Below are positions 9,166 through 16,718 of a DNA stretch of 27,441 bases, one piece after another. Location: IMG/VR virus record IMGVR_UViG_3300042905_001594, positions 1-27,441 of that record; one strand, 5' to 3'. The notes under the pieces are model-generated. The model saw nothing but the letters and a program-made list of their open reading frames with translations. It searched no databases and was not told where the DNA came from. Position numbers and translations under genes: made by a program. Source of the DNA: a virus. Within the stretch, counting starts at the first letter, position 1. Each line of letters opens with the position of its first letter.

Positions 9166-10818
9166 ATGGCAGCAAAAACTAGACGCGCATACCAGGGCGG
9201 AGCAGCGGCAACCACCCTCAACGGCCAGCTTAACCAAGGTGCTTCAAGCGCCAACGTTTCCGCTGCAACCGGCTGGCCCATTAATGCGCCATTCTACGTT
9301 GTTGTTGACCCAGGCACTTCCTCAGAAGAGAAGATGCTTGTTACCCGCAGCAGCACCAGCCTGACCATTACTACCCGTGGCGCAGACAATACCTCTGACG
9401 TACAGCACTCGTCTGGTGCTGTTATTTATCCAGTGTTCACCGCTGTCGACGCAGACGAAGCCAACGAATTGACCTCCAAGTGGACGACCAAGGGGGACCT
9501 TGTTACGTTTGACGGCACTAGTTTTGCTCGCCAACCCATTGGCGCTTTGAATCAAGTCTTGGTTGCTGACCCCAGCGGCCAAACAAACGGCATGAAGTGG
9601 GCCAACGTAACTGGCGCGATGATTACTGACCTTACGGTTGATACTGCAGACATCAATGATTCAGCGGTAACCGCAGCCAAGATTGCTAGCGCGGTGGCTG
9701 GCGCTGGTCTTTCCGGTGGTGCTGGCACGGCTTTTGCTGTCAACGTAGACGGTTCGACTATCGAGATTGATACTGACACATTGCGCGTTAAGGACTCCGG
9801 CATTGTTGAAGCCAAGATCGCCACTGGCGCGGTAACCTCGGCCAAGATTCTTGATGGCACGATTGTCAATGACGACATTAATGCTAGTGCAGGAATTGTG
9901 GACACAAAGCTGGCAACCATAGCTACGGCTGGCAAAGTTTCTAACTCGGCCACCACAGCAACAACCGCCAACACCGCCAACGCCATCGTGGCTCGTGGTG
10001 GGACGGGCAACTTTACTGCTGGAATGATTACCGCAAACCTGACCGGTGCGGTTACCGGTAACGCTTCTACGGCTACCACTCTTGCAACCGCAAGGACAAT
10101 TGCTTTGACTGGCGACGTCACAGCAACCGGAGTATCTTTTGATGGGTCAGCAAACGTTTCACTAACTACAGCGGTTGGCGCTAACAAAATTACAACTGTC
10201 GAGCTTGCTAACGATGCTGTAGAAACCGCCAACATCAAGGACGACGCAGTAACTGGAGCCAAGATTGCTGGCACGACAGCTGTGGTTGTTGCAAGCGTTG
10301 AAACCTCTGGCAACATTCAGGTTGGCGGAACGCTGCGCACAAACAAGAATACGAACGATACGTACTTCAAGATTGTCAACTCCGCAAACGATGAACTCAT
10401 GCAGATCGACTCCAACCAAGGCGTAAACGGAAACGACCTGGCTGGGCTTGGCACCCTACGTGCCGTCTTCACCCTTAGCGACAACCGCATGGGCTTCTCC
10501 TCATCTTCACAGCGATTCAAGGAACAGGTCAGCGCATACCAGTTCGACGCCGACGCAGTGCGCGGCATGATCCCGGTACGTTTCAAGTATCGCAAAGCTG
10601 TAGAAGAACAAGGTGACGATGCCATTTGGCACTACGGTTTCATTGCGGAACAAGCAGAGCAAGGTGGCCTGACCGAACTTGTGCAGTACGACAAAGACGG
10701 CCTAGTCGAGTATTTCGCTTACGAGCGCATGTGCGTAGCACAACAACAGCTGATCCGTGACCTCTACGAAAAGGTTGAGGCACTAGAGGCGCGTCTGTCA
10801 GCGCTGGAGTCAAAGTGA
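9166..10818 (+). CDS. Tail fibre with S74 intramolecular chaperone, 550 aa
   Basis: The N-terminal 100 residues carry beta-rich adaptor-like sequence (GQLNQGASSANVSAATGWP). The shaft (about residues 130-400) has repeats such as DINDSAVTAAKIASAV, NLTGAVTGNASTATTLATA and DAVTGAKIAGT, typical of trimeric fibres in aquatic phages. The last 100 residues match peptidase S74: S447-S-Q-R-F-K452 fits the S-x-x-R-x-K catalytic serine-lysine dyad, followed by WHYGFIAEQAEQ and YERMCVAQQQLI. A coiled coil closes the protein (LYEKVEALEARLSALESK). In this family the C-terminal domain guides trimer folding and then cuts itself off. The product is probably the receptor-binding fibre. Its TGA overlaps the GTG of the next gene. 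Confidence 0.9.
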   Translation: MAAKTRRAYQGGAAATTLNGQLNQGASSANVSAATGWPINAPFYVVVDPGTSSEEKMLVTRSSTSLTITTRGADNTSDVQHSSGAVIYPVFTAVDADEANELTSKWTTKGDLVTFDGTSFARQPIGALNQVLVADPSGQTNGMKWANVTGAMITDLTVDTADINDSAVTAAKIASAVAGAGLSGGAGTAFAVNVDGSTIEIDTDTLRVKDSGIVEAKIATGAVTSAKILDGTIVNDDINASAGIVDTKLATIATAGKVSNSATTATTANTANAIVARGGTGNFTAGMITANLTGAVTGNASTATTLATARTIALTGDVTATGVSFDGSANVSLTTAVGANKITTVELANDAVETANIKDDAVTGAKIAGTTAVVVASVETSGNIQVGGTLRTNKNTNDTYFKIVNSANDELMQIDSNQGVNGNDLAGLGTLRAVFTLSDNRMGFSSSSQRFKEQVSAYQFDADAVRGMIPVRFKYRKAVEEQGDDAIWHYGFIAEQAEQGGLTELVQYDKDGLVEYFAYERMCVAQQQLIRDLYEKVEALEARLSALESK

Positions 10819-11033
10819 CCAGCAAGGCAATCGCAGTAAAGTTTGCGGCAAATCTGGTGACCGTTGTTCTCGGCGTTATTACCACCGCATTCATCTTTGA
10901 TGTCGCAACCTGGGTTACCGCAGGCACGACGCTTGTAATGTACCTGATTGCGGTGCTGAACAATCTTGCTAACGCAGCGATGGATGGTCGACTGACGACA
11001 GCTGAGGTAGCAGAAGCGGTAGAAGGCGGCTGA
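10815..11033 (+). CDS. Holin-like membrane protein, 72 aa
   Basis: GTG start overlapping the fibre stop (GTGA). Two hydrophobic stretches, about residues 10-30 (FAANLVTVVLGVITTAFIF) and 33-50 (WVTAGTTLVMYLIAVL), are joined by a short polar turn. The soluble tail ends DGRLTTAEVAEAVEGG. Size, two membrane spans and position directly before an endolysin gene fit a holin, which opens the cytoplasmic membrane at lysis. Holins share little sequence, so the call depends on topology and context. Confidence 0.65.
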   Translation: MTSKAIAVKFAANLVTVVLGVITTAFIFDVATWVTAGTTLVMYLIAVLNNLANAAMDGRLTTAEVAEAVEGG

Positions 11034-11034
11034 T

Positions 11035-11625
11035 GTGGGCCACCCGTATAAAGCACAGAAGGTGCCTGCAACGCTGTCGATTTACGGCAACGGCAAAATA
11101 CCTGCATCTGCTCTAGGTAAACTATCCGCCGGTGGAACCGCGTGGGCATCTAGCGTTTACGCAGGTGGTCCCGCATTTGCATTCAACCTCATGTATGACG
11201 ATGCACTGAAGGATGGCGTCAAGCTGAAAGCCGTAAGTGGTGGTTACCGTTCACTAGAAGCACAAGAAGCATTGTTCTTTTCTCGATACGACTTGGTTGA
11301 TTATGGTCGCGTTCCTCAAATCACACGCACCTACAGGGGCCGCACATACTTCCTCAAGCCAAATATGAGCCCCTCGGCGAGCCCTGGCACAAGTCCTCAT
11401 GGCTGGGCCTGTGCCCAAGATTTTGACGTATCCAATGGCGTATACGACTGGTTATGCAAGAACGGACCTAAGTATGGTGCATACCTGCAGGGCCCCCCTT
11501 CATACCTGGGTCGCCCCAATCCCGAGTACGAAGCTTGGCATTGGCAAATTGCTGATCCCGAAAACCCAACACGCAAAGTGCGTCGCGCATGGCGCAAGTT
11601 CCTCAAGGCACTAGGAGGCCAGTAA
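11035..11625 (+). CDS. Endolysin, M15-family (VanY-like) zinc peptidase, 196 aa
   Basis: The protein carries the M15 signature: S120-P-H122-G-W-A-C-A-Q-D129 supplies two zinc ligands, and E166-A-W-H169-W supplies the catalytic glutamate and the third ligand. Upstream, SGGYRSLEAQ (68-77) is the usual conserved turn. Such enzymes cut peptide stems or cross-links of peptidoglycan. There is no signal peptide, so release depends on the preceding holin-like protein. The gene starts with GTG after a GAAGG-type Shine-Dalgarno sequence. No separate cell-wall-binding domain is visible; the C-terminus is simply basic (KVRRAWRKFLKALGG). It is followed without gap by two tiny membrane proteins. Confidence 0.9.
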   Translation: MGHPYKAQKVPATLSIYGNGKIPASALGKLSAGGTAWASSVYAGGPAFAFNLMYDDALKDGVKLKAVSGGYRSLEAQEALFFSRYDLVDYGRVPQITRTYRGRTYFLKPNMSPSASPGTSPHGWACAQDFDVSNGVYDWLCKNGPKYGAYLQGPPSYLGRPNPEYEAWHWQIADPENPTRKVRRAWRKFLKALGGQ

Positions 11626-11705
11626 TGGTTGTTACTATTCCGCTCGTTCTTATCTTCGCCTTCATCTGTCTTGCCCTCGCCATCCCGGAAGACAAGGACA
11701 ACTAA
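11625..11705 (+). CDS. Tiny single-span membrane protein, 26 aa
   Basis: ATG overlaps the endolysin stop, and AGGAGG (11613-11618) is well placed before it. The peptide is one hydrophobic helix (VVTIPLVLIFAFICLALAI) with the charged end PEDKDN. Its stop overlaps the next ATG. Position between endolysin and another membrane protein suggests a lysis accessory, such as a second holin or antiholin, but a peptide this short cannot be assigned by sequence. Confidence 0.6.
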   Translation: MVVTIPLVLIFAFICLALAIPEDKDN

Positions 11706-11884
11706 TGCTTTCCGAGGCGATCCTTGTTGCCATCATCGGTTTGGTTGGTGCTGTCACGGTCGCCTTGATTCAGCGTCACCGCATTGAGTCAAACGAGTCC
11801 AACCAAGTCATGGTCCACTCGCTTGACAGAATAGAAAAAAAACTTGACGGCCACATTGAAGATCACCTTAAAGGAGATGTATAG
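11705..11884 (+). CDS. Membrane-anchored lysis-cassette protein, 59 aa
   Basis: One N-terminal membrane span (residues 5-22, AILVAIIGLVGAVTVALI) is followed by a charged helical tail (SLDRIEKKLDGHIEDHLKGD) that could form a coiled coil. The layout is like the small membrane proteins of actinophage lysis modules (for example DUF2746-like). A role in lysis timing or as a spanin-like tether is inferred from context only. The gene starts directly at the previous stop codon. Confidence 0.6.
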   Translation: MLSEAILVAIIGLVGAVTVALIQRHRIESNESNQVMVHSLDRIEKKLDGHIEDHLKGDV

Positions 11885-11908
11885 TTTACCTCCCACACAG
11901 GAGGCAAC

Positions 11909-12121
11909 ATGGCGTCATTCAATAAGTCCGACTTGCGAGACATCAAGATGTTCCTTGCAAGAGTCATCGCAAGAGGCTACGATGAAGAGGAACGTCTTGT
12001 CCATCTGATCGAGAAGATAGACAAACAACTACACAAGGAGGTGGCTCAGCATGGGGCTACTAGACAAGCTGCAAGAACCAGCACTCAAGGAGAGGAGCTG
12101 CGCAGTACGAAGAATCGTTGA
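11909..12121 (+). CDS. Hypothetical helical protein, 70 aa
   Basis: A strong Shine-Dalgarno sequence (AGGAGG, 11899-11904) precedes the ATG. The first 45 residues are amphipathic helices (DLRDIKMFLARVIARGYDEEERLVHLIEKIDKQL, shown here only as its key pattern of L/I and charged residues). The C-terminal 27 residues, encoded where the next gene overlaps in another frame, are polar and low in complexity. The real folded part probably ends near the overlap. No family is recognised. Confidence 0.6.
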   Translation: MASFNKSDLRDIKMFLARVIARGYDEEERLVHLIEKIDKQLHKEVAQHGATRQAARTSTQGEELRSTKNR

Positions 12122-12299
12122 CTCTCTACAGGGAGAGGAACGATCTGCACTACACGCAGCGTTAACTCACATCAGGACCAGGCAACCCGGATACACCGCT
12201 AGCTGGTTAATGAAAGTTCTTGCTTCTGAGGGAATTACTATTAGCGACATGAGTATCTATCGTCATGTCAATGGGAGGTGTAGCTGTGGCGCTGAGTGA
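12051..12299 (+). CDS. Small HTH-like protein with CxC end, 82 aa
   Basis: The ATG at 12051 follows AAGGAGG with about ten bases of spacing, inside the previous gene, and the two genes share 71 bases in different frames. Residues 20-55 form helices (IVDSLQGEERSALHAALTHI), and residues 56-76 (SWLMKVLASEGITISDMSIYRH) look like a helix-turn-helix with recognition helix near SDMSIYRH. The end G-R-C-S-C-G could bind metal. Proteins of this type are seen next to terminase or regulatory genes in actinophages. A DNA-binding role, possibly regulatory, is the best guess; a small terminase subunit is a less likely alternative given its distance from terL. Confidence 0.6.
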   Translation: MGLLDKLQEPALKERSCAVRRIVDSLQGEERSALHAALTHIRTRQPGYTASWLMKVLASEGITISDMSIYRHVNGRCSCGAE

Positions 12300-13458
12300 C
12301 AAAATCAATGAAGGACCAGCAGACAGCAATGTTTCTAAGCTGGGCAAGATTGCCGAACTAATCGAGCGTCAAGGTATCAATCTTGAGGAGATTGGCGCAA
12401 TCAAAAGGGTCTCGGTTTATCAGTCCCTGACCAAAAACGTTGACGGCGAAGCCGAGGTGCACGACCTTTACGGCATTCAGTTTTCACCTTCCTGGGAGCT
12501 TGGACCACAGTGGCCGGTTATTCAGCCAGGCCCCGCTGTCAAGATGCCAAAGCCCGCAGTGAAACGCGTTGTCAGCACCGGCAACAAGGTCTGCGTTGTC
12601 CTGCCCGACATGCAGATTGGTTACTATCGTGACCAGTACGATACGTTGGTCGGTACACACGATGAGAAAGCAATAGACCTAGCAGTGGAACTATGTCGTC
12701 GTGTTCGCCCTCACAAGATCGTGATGCACGGTGACAACCTGGACTTGCCTGAGATGGGTAAATATCGATTGTCGCCAGCCTTTGGGCGTACCACACAGGC
12801 AGCCATTGACTATGCAACGGTGATGGTTGCTCGACTTCGTGCCGCAGCACCGGAAGCAGAAATCTTTTGGATTGCTGGCAACCACGAAGAACGCTTAGTC
12901 AATTACTTGCTCGACAACGCGCAGGCAGCTTTTGGCATTAAGCGAGGTGCCGCACCAGAGTCCTGGCCGGTCCTGTCTGTGCCATACTTGTGTAGATTTG
13001 ATGAGCATAACGTTACGTACGTGCCCGGCTACCCAGCTGGACAGGTTTGGATCAACGAGAAACTAAGAGTCATACATGGAAGCAAAGCGAAATCCAATGG
13101 ATCGACAGCACACCAGTATCTCCAGCATGAAAAAACCTCAGTGCTGTATGGACACGTTCATCGCAGGGAATGGGCCGAGCAGACCCGTGAAGATTATGAC
13201 GGTCCTAAAACAATTCTTGCTGCCTCAGCAGGGTGCCTGGCTAGAACTGATGGGGCCGTTCCCTCAACGAAGGGGGGCATCGACCTTGATGGGAGGCCCA
13301 TGCCGGTCACGGAGAACTGGCAACAGGGCTTGGCTGTAGTCACATACCTGGACGGAGACGCCCCCTTTCATCTAGAGTTGGTGCCAATACGTAATGGATC
13401 GATGTTCTACAGGGGTGTTCTTTATGGCGACGGCTTGGCTGATCTGTCCAATCTGTGA
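12286..13458 (+). CDS. Calcineurin-like metallophosphoesterase, 390 aa
   Basis: I place the start at GTG 12286, seven bases after GGGAGG (12273-12278), rather than the upstream ATG at 12265 in the same frame. Metal-binding motifs are in the family order: D108-M-Q, G-D150-N-L-D, G-N-H-E (198-201), H264 in RVIHGSK, and G-H-V-H (289-292). The first motif is D-x-Q instead of the usual D-x-H. The fold uses two metal ions to break phosphate esters, and the true substrate (nucleotide, nucleic acid or protein) is not visible. The first 100 residues are a separate domain of unknown role (GKIAELIERQGINLEEIGAI). Phage enzymes of this family are often found near replication genes. The stop lies inside the next small gene. 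Confidence 0.88.
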   Translation: MALSDKINEGPADSNVSKLGKIAELIERQGINLEEIGAIKRVSVYQSLTKNVDGEAEVHDLYGIQFSPSWELGPQWPVIQPGPAVKMPKPAVKRVVSTGNKVCVVLPDMQIGYYRDQYDTLVGTHDEKAIDLAVELCRRVRPHKIVMHGDNLDLPEMGKYRLSPAFGRTTQAAIDYATVMVARLRAAAPEAEIFWIAGNHEERLVNYLLDNAQAAFGIKRGAAPESWPVLSVPYLCRFDEHNVTYVPGYPAGQVWINEKLRVIHGSKAKSNGSTAHQYLQHEKTSVLYGHVHRREWAEQTREDYDGPKTILAASAGCLARTDGAVPSTKGGIDLDGRPMPVTENWQQGLAVVTYLDGDAPFHLELVPIRNGSMFYRGVLYGDGLADLSNL

Positions 13459-13561
13459 TACTTCCTGGCCTTCTTCACAAGGTCACAAATGCGCTATCTG
13501 TGGATCATCAGGAGAACCTGACAGGAACCCTTATGACGACCGCACCGACGACGACAAGTGA
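13424..13561 (+). CDS. Overlapping micro-gene for a two-knuckle zinc protein, 45 aa
   Basis: The protein has two CxxC pairs, C8-P-I-C11 and C23-A-I-C26, which is the spacing of a small zinc ribbon, and an aspartate-rich tail (PYDDRTDDDK). The ATG at 13424 has AGGGG seven bases upstream. It overlaps the metallophosphoesterase end by 35 bases and the start of the next gene by 29 bases, each in another frame. The four ordered cysteines and the good ribosome site make a chance frame unlikely. Zinc ribbons of this size bind nucleic acid or protein partners; which one is unknown. Confidence 0.65.
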   Translation: MATAWLICPICDTSWPSSQGHKCAICGSSGEPDRNPYDDRTDDDK

Positions 13562-13847
13562 GTGGGAGCTAGTAAGCGTCACATGGATTGACGCCTTCGA
13601 TGGGGACACTGGCTGGACGGAGGTAGCTGAATACGAGGCAGAAGCCTGTACTTGCCTATCTCTAGGTTTCGTGTGGCCCGGAGCACTTGAGGGCTACCTA
13701 ACCCTTGTATCCGGTTTTATTATTGACGCAGAGGAAGACATCAATACCGTCTCTAATGTGGCTCACATACCCTTGAGCATGGTGAAGCGCATACAACATC
13801 TGGGAACTAACTCCAGAAAACTGTGTGACACGGTTGTCGTACCATAA
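13533..13847 (+). CDS. Hypothetical phage protein, 104 aa
   Basis: The frame is open from GTG 13455, but ATG 13533 is preferred: AGGA lies six bases before it, and the sequence from there has the pattern W-x-x-V-x-W-x-D-A...G-W, then E-A-x-x-C-x-x-x-G-F-V-W. I know that pattern from small unknown proteins of many phages. The C-terminal part (NTVSNVAHIPLSMVKRIQHL) is also typical of this group. No function is known. It ends the leftward block of this region and is followed by a likely promoter for the recombination operon. Confidence 0.7.
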   Translation: MTTAPTTTSEWELVSVTWIDAFDGDTGWTEVAEYEAEACTCLSLGFVWPGALEGYLTLVSGFIIDAEEDINTVSNVAHIPLSMVKRIQHLGTNSRKLCDTVVVP

Positions 13848-13862
13848 TTAAATCGACATACT
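13834..13862 (+). promoter_or_regulatory. Putative promoter of the recombination operon
   Basis: TTGTCG (13834-13839) and CATACT (13857-13862) each match four of six consensus positions for -35 and -10 with a 17-base spacer. The region is AT-rich and lies in a gap before the exonuclease gene, whose own Shine-Dalgarno sequence is AAGGAGGG. Confidence 0.4.
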
Positions 13863-13887
13863 GTTAGACAACCCATAAGGAGGGAAC

Positions 13888-14832
13888 ATGAGAAAGCACT
13901 ACACAGTGCAGAAGCCAGCGCATGGCAGCCAAGACTGGCTGAACCTGCGTTGGAAGAATGAACAAGGCGAAGCACGTATCTCCGCCTCCGTTGCTGCTGC
14001 GGTACATGGTGAGCACCAGTACACCTCGGCAGCTGACCTTGCGTTCGAGTTACTTGCTGACGCACCGCCCGCCCCGTCCACTCCAACGGCAGCCATGGAC
14101 CGAGGTAACCGCCTTGAGCCACTGCTGTTGGATTGGTACGCCGACATGCAGGGCGTCAACGTCGTCACCCCGGACAATATGTACTGCTACGACGAAGATG
14201 ACGTGCGCCTCATTGCAACACTAGACGGCATGATCGCGCACGGTGAAACACCAGTCGAGGTCAAGACATACAACCGTCGTTGGACTGGGCAACTTTCACG
14301 CACTTGGTATTGGCAGGGCGTACAGCAGGCCATCTGCGCCAACAAGGATGAAATCGAGTGGGTCATCTTTGACTCTGATCTAGAGATACAGCGCTACACC
14401 CAGGTTGTCACCAGCGACGAGAAGCAGCAACACATCGAAGCATGTCGCCGTTTCCTTGCGCACATTGACATGGGTATGTTGCCCGAGATTGCACAACCGG
14501 AATACAAACACGCAACTGCGTTACACCCAGTTGGTAATGGTAAGACCGTGGAATTGCCTGAGTCAATTGTCGAGATTGTTGCCGAACTTGCAGCAGTCAG
14601 GGATCAGCAGAAGTCGCTTGGCAAAGTCGAGGACGATCTCAAAGCCCAGGTTTGCTTGTTGCTCGGCGAAGCTGAGTACGGCACCATGAATGGTGAGCCG
14701 GTGATTTCTTGGAAGACAGCGAACCGCACAACATTTGATGGGAAGAAGTTTGAAGCAGAGCACCCGGCCCTGTATAACAAATACAAGACAACAACTCCGT
14801 ACCGCACCGTGCGTGTACTGAAAGGAAAGTGA
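13888..14832 (+). CDS. YqaJ-type viral exonuclease, 314 aa
   Basis: The protein shows the PD-(D/E)XK core of YqaJ/lambda-Exo nucleases: RGNRLEP with E77, ATLDG with D113, and VEVKT with E124 and K126, then a helix (WYWQGVQQAICANKDE) with the Q-x-x-x-Q pattern. Such enzymes degrade one strand of duplex DNA and hand single strands to an annealing protein. The annealing gene (RecT-like) follows directly, so the two form a classic phage recombination pair. The last 100 residues are helical and end with FEAEHPALYNKYKTTTPYRTVRVL. A strong AAGGAGGG precedes the ATG. Confidence 0.88.
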   Translation: MRKHYTVQKPAHGSQDWLNLRWKNEQGEARISASVAAAVHGEHQYTSAADLAFELLADAPPAPSTPTAAMDRGNRLEPLLLDWYADMQGVNVVTPDNMYCYDEDDVRLIATLDGMIAHGETPVEVKTYNRRWTGQLSRTWYWQGVQQAICANKDEIEWVIFDSDLEIQRYTQVVTSDEKQQHIEACRRFLAHIDMGMLPEIAQPEYKHATALHPVGNGKTVELPESIVEIVAELAAVRDQQKSLGKVEDDLKAQVCLLLGEAEYGTMNGEPVISWKTANRTTFDGKKFEAEHPALYNKYKTTTPYRTVRVLKGK

Positions 14833-15737
14833 TGAGCAACATCGTTAAGCACACAGCGCAGGACAAGATGGCAATGGCTAACGCACTAGCCAACGCGAAC
14901 CTGCTTCCACGCGCATATCAAAAGAACCCAGCCAACCTGCTGTTTGCAATGGAATACGCCGACGCAATCGGTGTGCACCCCATGACAGCAGTGCAGTCAA
15001 TCCACGTCATCGACGGAAAGCCGTCAGCATCAGCGCAGTTAATTGCTGGTCTTGGTCGCCGTGCGGGCCACATCGTCCGTGTCAAGTTTGATCGCAAGAC
15101 GATGACAGCCACCGCCGAGGTGATCCGCAAGGATGATCCTGATTACACATTCCAATCCGTATGGGACATGGAACGTGCACGGTCAGCAAACCTCACAGGC
15201 AAAGCAGTGTGGAAGCAGTACCCCGATGCGATGCTTAAGGCACGTGCGATCACAGAGGTGGCTCGTGACGCATTCCCTGAAGCATTGTTTGGTGTGGCGT
15301 ATACAGCAGAAGAACTTGGCGCAGATCGCACCGACGAAGACGGCGCACCAATCCAGGAAGCGGTTGTTGTTGAGACGCCAGCAATTGAACCACCCGAGTT
15401 TGTTTCTACTGAGAACGTTGAGCGCTTCAAGCAGGCTTGCCTCAAGGAAGGCTTTGACCCATTCATTATTGCTGACTTTGCAAAGGTTGATCTCAACAAT
15501 CTGCGTGAGGCGGACATGCCGCAGCTTCGTGAAGAGTTCAAGCGAGCACAACGTCAACGCCCTGAAAGTGTCATGCTAAAAGAGGAGGACTACGCAGAGC
15601 CGATTACACCGGCCAAGGTCAAAAGTGGAACTCGCAAAACTGCAAAGCAAGATGATGAATCAGGAGTGGAAGTACAGGAAGCCATACCAGTATCGGTATC
15701 AGAGGAACTGGAGGTGGTAGGGGATGCCAGCGCGTAG
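14832..15737 (+). CDS. recT: RecT-family single-strand annealing protein, 301 aa
   Basis: Residues 8-70 (MAMANALANANLLPRAY, PANLLFAMEYADAIGVHPM, VIDGKPSASAQLIAGL) and the later W-x-Q-Y-P-D-A-M-L-K-A-R-A and VARDAFPEALFGVAYTAEE fit the RecT family. These proteins anneal complementary single strands during phage recombination and end joining. I choose ATG 14832 over the GTG at 14829 because AAAGGA (14821-14826) is then five bases away. The gene follows the YqaJ nuclease with no gap. The C-terminal 110 residues are acidic and variable, which is common for RecT proteins. Confidence 0.85.
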   Translation: MSNIVKHTAQDKMAMANALANANLLPRAYQKNPANLLFAMEYADAIGVHPMTAVQSIHVIDGKPSASAQLIAGLGRRAGHIVRVKFDRKTMTATAEVIRKDDPDYTFQSVWDMERARSANLTGKAVWKQYPDAMLKARAITEVARDAFPEALFGVAYTAEELGADRTDEDGAPIQEAVVVETPAIEPPEFVSTENVERFKQACLKEGFDPFIIADFAKVDLNNLREADMPQLREEFKRAQRQRPESVMLKEEDYAEPITPAKVKSGTRKTAKQDDESGVEVQEAIPVSVSEELEVVGDASA

Positions 15738-15933
15738 GACGGTTGACCCGAACGGCGTCGAGCGCACCACCGAGATGGTGGCGCTTCGGCTTACCGAGTC
15801 ACAACTAACAACAATTTTGACAATTGCTAAACAGCGTGACAAGAGTGTGTCGTATACCTTGCGTTCACTGATTGCGGAGGAAGCAGAAAGGATTGGCCTT
15901 GTCGAAGAACAGACAGAAAGGGACAGCGTTTGA
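15724..15933 (+). CDS. Ribbon-helix-helix-like DNA-binding protein, 69 aa
   Basis: Residues 15-60 read ERTTEMVALRLTESQLTTILTIAKQRDKSVSYTLRSLIAEEAERIG, given here as pattern: a short strand (MVALRL), a helix (SQLTTILTIAKQR), a turn at DKS and a second helix (YTLRSLIAEEAERI). This is the ribbon-helix-helix layout of small repressors. The gene overlaps the end of recT by 14 bases and the next nuclease by 35. It could autoregulate this operon, or act on operators elsewhere such as the palindrome at 18678. Both are guesses. Confidence 0.65.
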   Translation: MPARRTVDPNGVERTTEMVALRLTESQLTTILTIAKQRDKSVSYTLRSLIAEEAERIGLVEEQTERDSV

Positions 15934-16261
15934 AACGCAGGTGGTCGAGGTGCTCAAAGCAAATGGGTTTCCATACGCTGAACGCCGGGCCCTGCACGGC
16001 ACCAATGACAAAGGTGACATCACCGGCACTGGCCCGCTTGTTTGGGAATGCAAGAACCACAAAGAAATGAAATTGTCAGAGTGGCTAACCGAAACAGAAC
16101 AAGAACGTTTGAATGCGGTTGCTGAGCACGGCATACTTGTAGTCAAGCGTCGAGGCAAAGGCGACGCACTTAAGTCCTACGCCGTAATGGAGTTGGAACA
16201 GTTAATCACCTTGCTGCGTGAAGCCGGATACGGTGCAGCAATAAACAAGGAGAGCAAATGA
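15899..16261 (+). CDS. PD-(D/E)XK nuclease, Holliday-junction-resolvase-like, 120 aa
   Basis: The protein begins SKNRQKGTAFETQVVEVLK, with E at the first helix, followed by D in DKGDITG and by VWECKNH, giving the D...E-x-K active site of small nucleases such as archaeal-type resolvases and VRR or restriction-like enzymes. Its job in this operon is probably to cut recombination intermediates made by the exonuclease and RecT. I place the start at TTG 15899, six bases after AAAGGA; the frame is also open back to TTG 15872. The stop overlaps the ssb start (ATGA). Confidence 0.75.
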   Translation: MSKNRQKGTAFETQVVEVLKANGFPYAERRALHGTNDKGDITGTGPLVWECKNHKEMKLSEWLTETEQERLNAVAEHGILVVKRRGKGDALKSYAVMELEQLITLLREAGYGAAINKESK

Positions 16262-16656
16262 ATCAGATCAGTATTGTGGGCAAGGTCGGACAGAACCCCG
16301 AACTTAAGTTCACAAACAATGGCATGGCAGTGTGCACCTTTTCGGTTGCTACAAATCGCAAAGTTAAGGACGAGAAAGAAACAACATGGCATGACTGTGT
16401 TGCTTTCGACAAGCTCGCTGAAAACATTGCAGGCAGCATTGCAAAAGGCAACGAGGTCATAGTCGTTGGTCGTCTTGAGAAGCGCAAGTACGACAAGAAA
16501 GATGGAACCAAGGCAGAAAAGGTGCAGATCATCGTCGACAACTGCGGGTTGTCATTGCGGTGGGATTGTGCTAGCGTTGGTGCAGAAGCGGTCAGCTCAG
16601 GAGTGCAAGCATTCCAGCAGACATTCTTCCAGGGCGCTGAAGAGGAGCCCTTTTAA
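16258..16656 (+). CDS. ssb: Single-stranded DNA-binding protein, 132 aa
   Basis: The OB-fold pattern is clear: MNQISIVGKVGQNPELKF, TFSVATNR, TTWHDCVAFDKLAENIAGSI, KGNEVIVVGRLEKRKY and KVQIIVDNCGL. The protein is short for the bacterial family because the linker is small, and it ends G-A-E-E-E-P-F, close to the D-D-x-P-F tail that recruits partner proteins. It coats single strands during phage replication and recombination. AAGGAG precedes the ATG, which overlaps the nuclease stop. It closes the operon and is followed by a short hairpin. Confidence 0.95.
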   Translation: MNQISIVGKVGQNPELKFTNNGMAVCTFSVATNRKVKDEKETTWHDCVAFDKLAENIAGSIAKGNEVIVVGRLEKRKYDKKDGTKAEKVQIIVDNCGLSLRWDCASVGAEAVSSGVQAFQQTFFQGAEEEPF

Positions 16657-16657
16657 G

Positions 16658-16672
16658 CCAGTCGCAGACTGG
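16658..16672 (+). terminator. Short hairpin after ssb
   Basis: CCAGTC-GCA-GACTGG is a perfect six-base-pair stem two bases after the ssb stop. No T run follows, so it is either a weak terminator or an RNA-stabilising hairpin. Confidence 0.35.
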
Positions 16673-16718
16673 AACCGACAAGGCAAGACCTAAGGGTCCC
16701 AACAGAAACGGAGACAAG

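Noticed and set aside
9552-10316. 254-codon minus-strand frame under the tail fibre
   Set aside because: It lies fully inside the fibre gene with S74 domain and is an effect of alanine- and threonine-rich codons.
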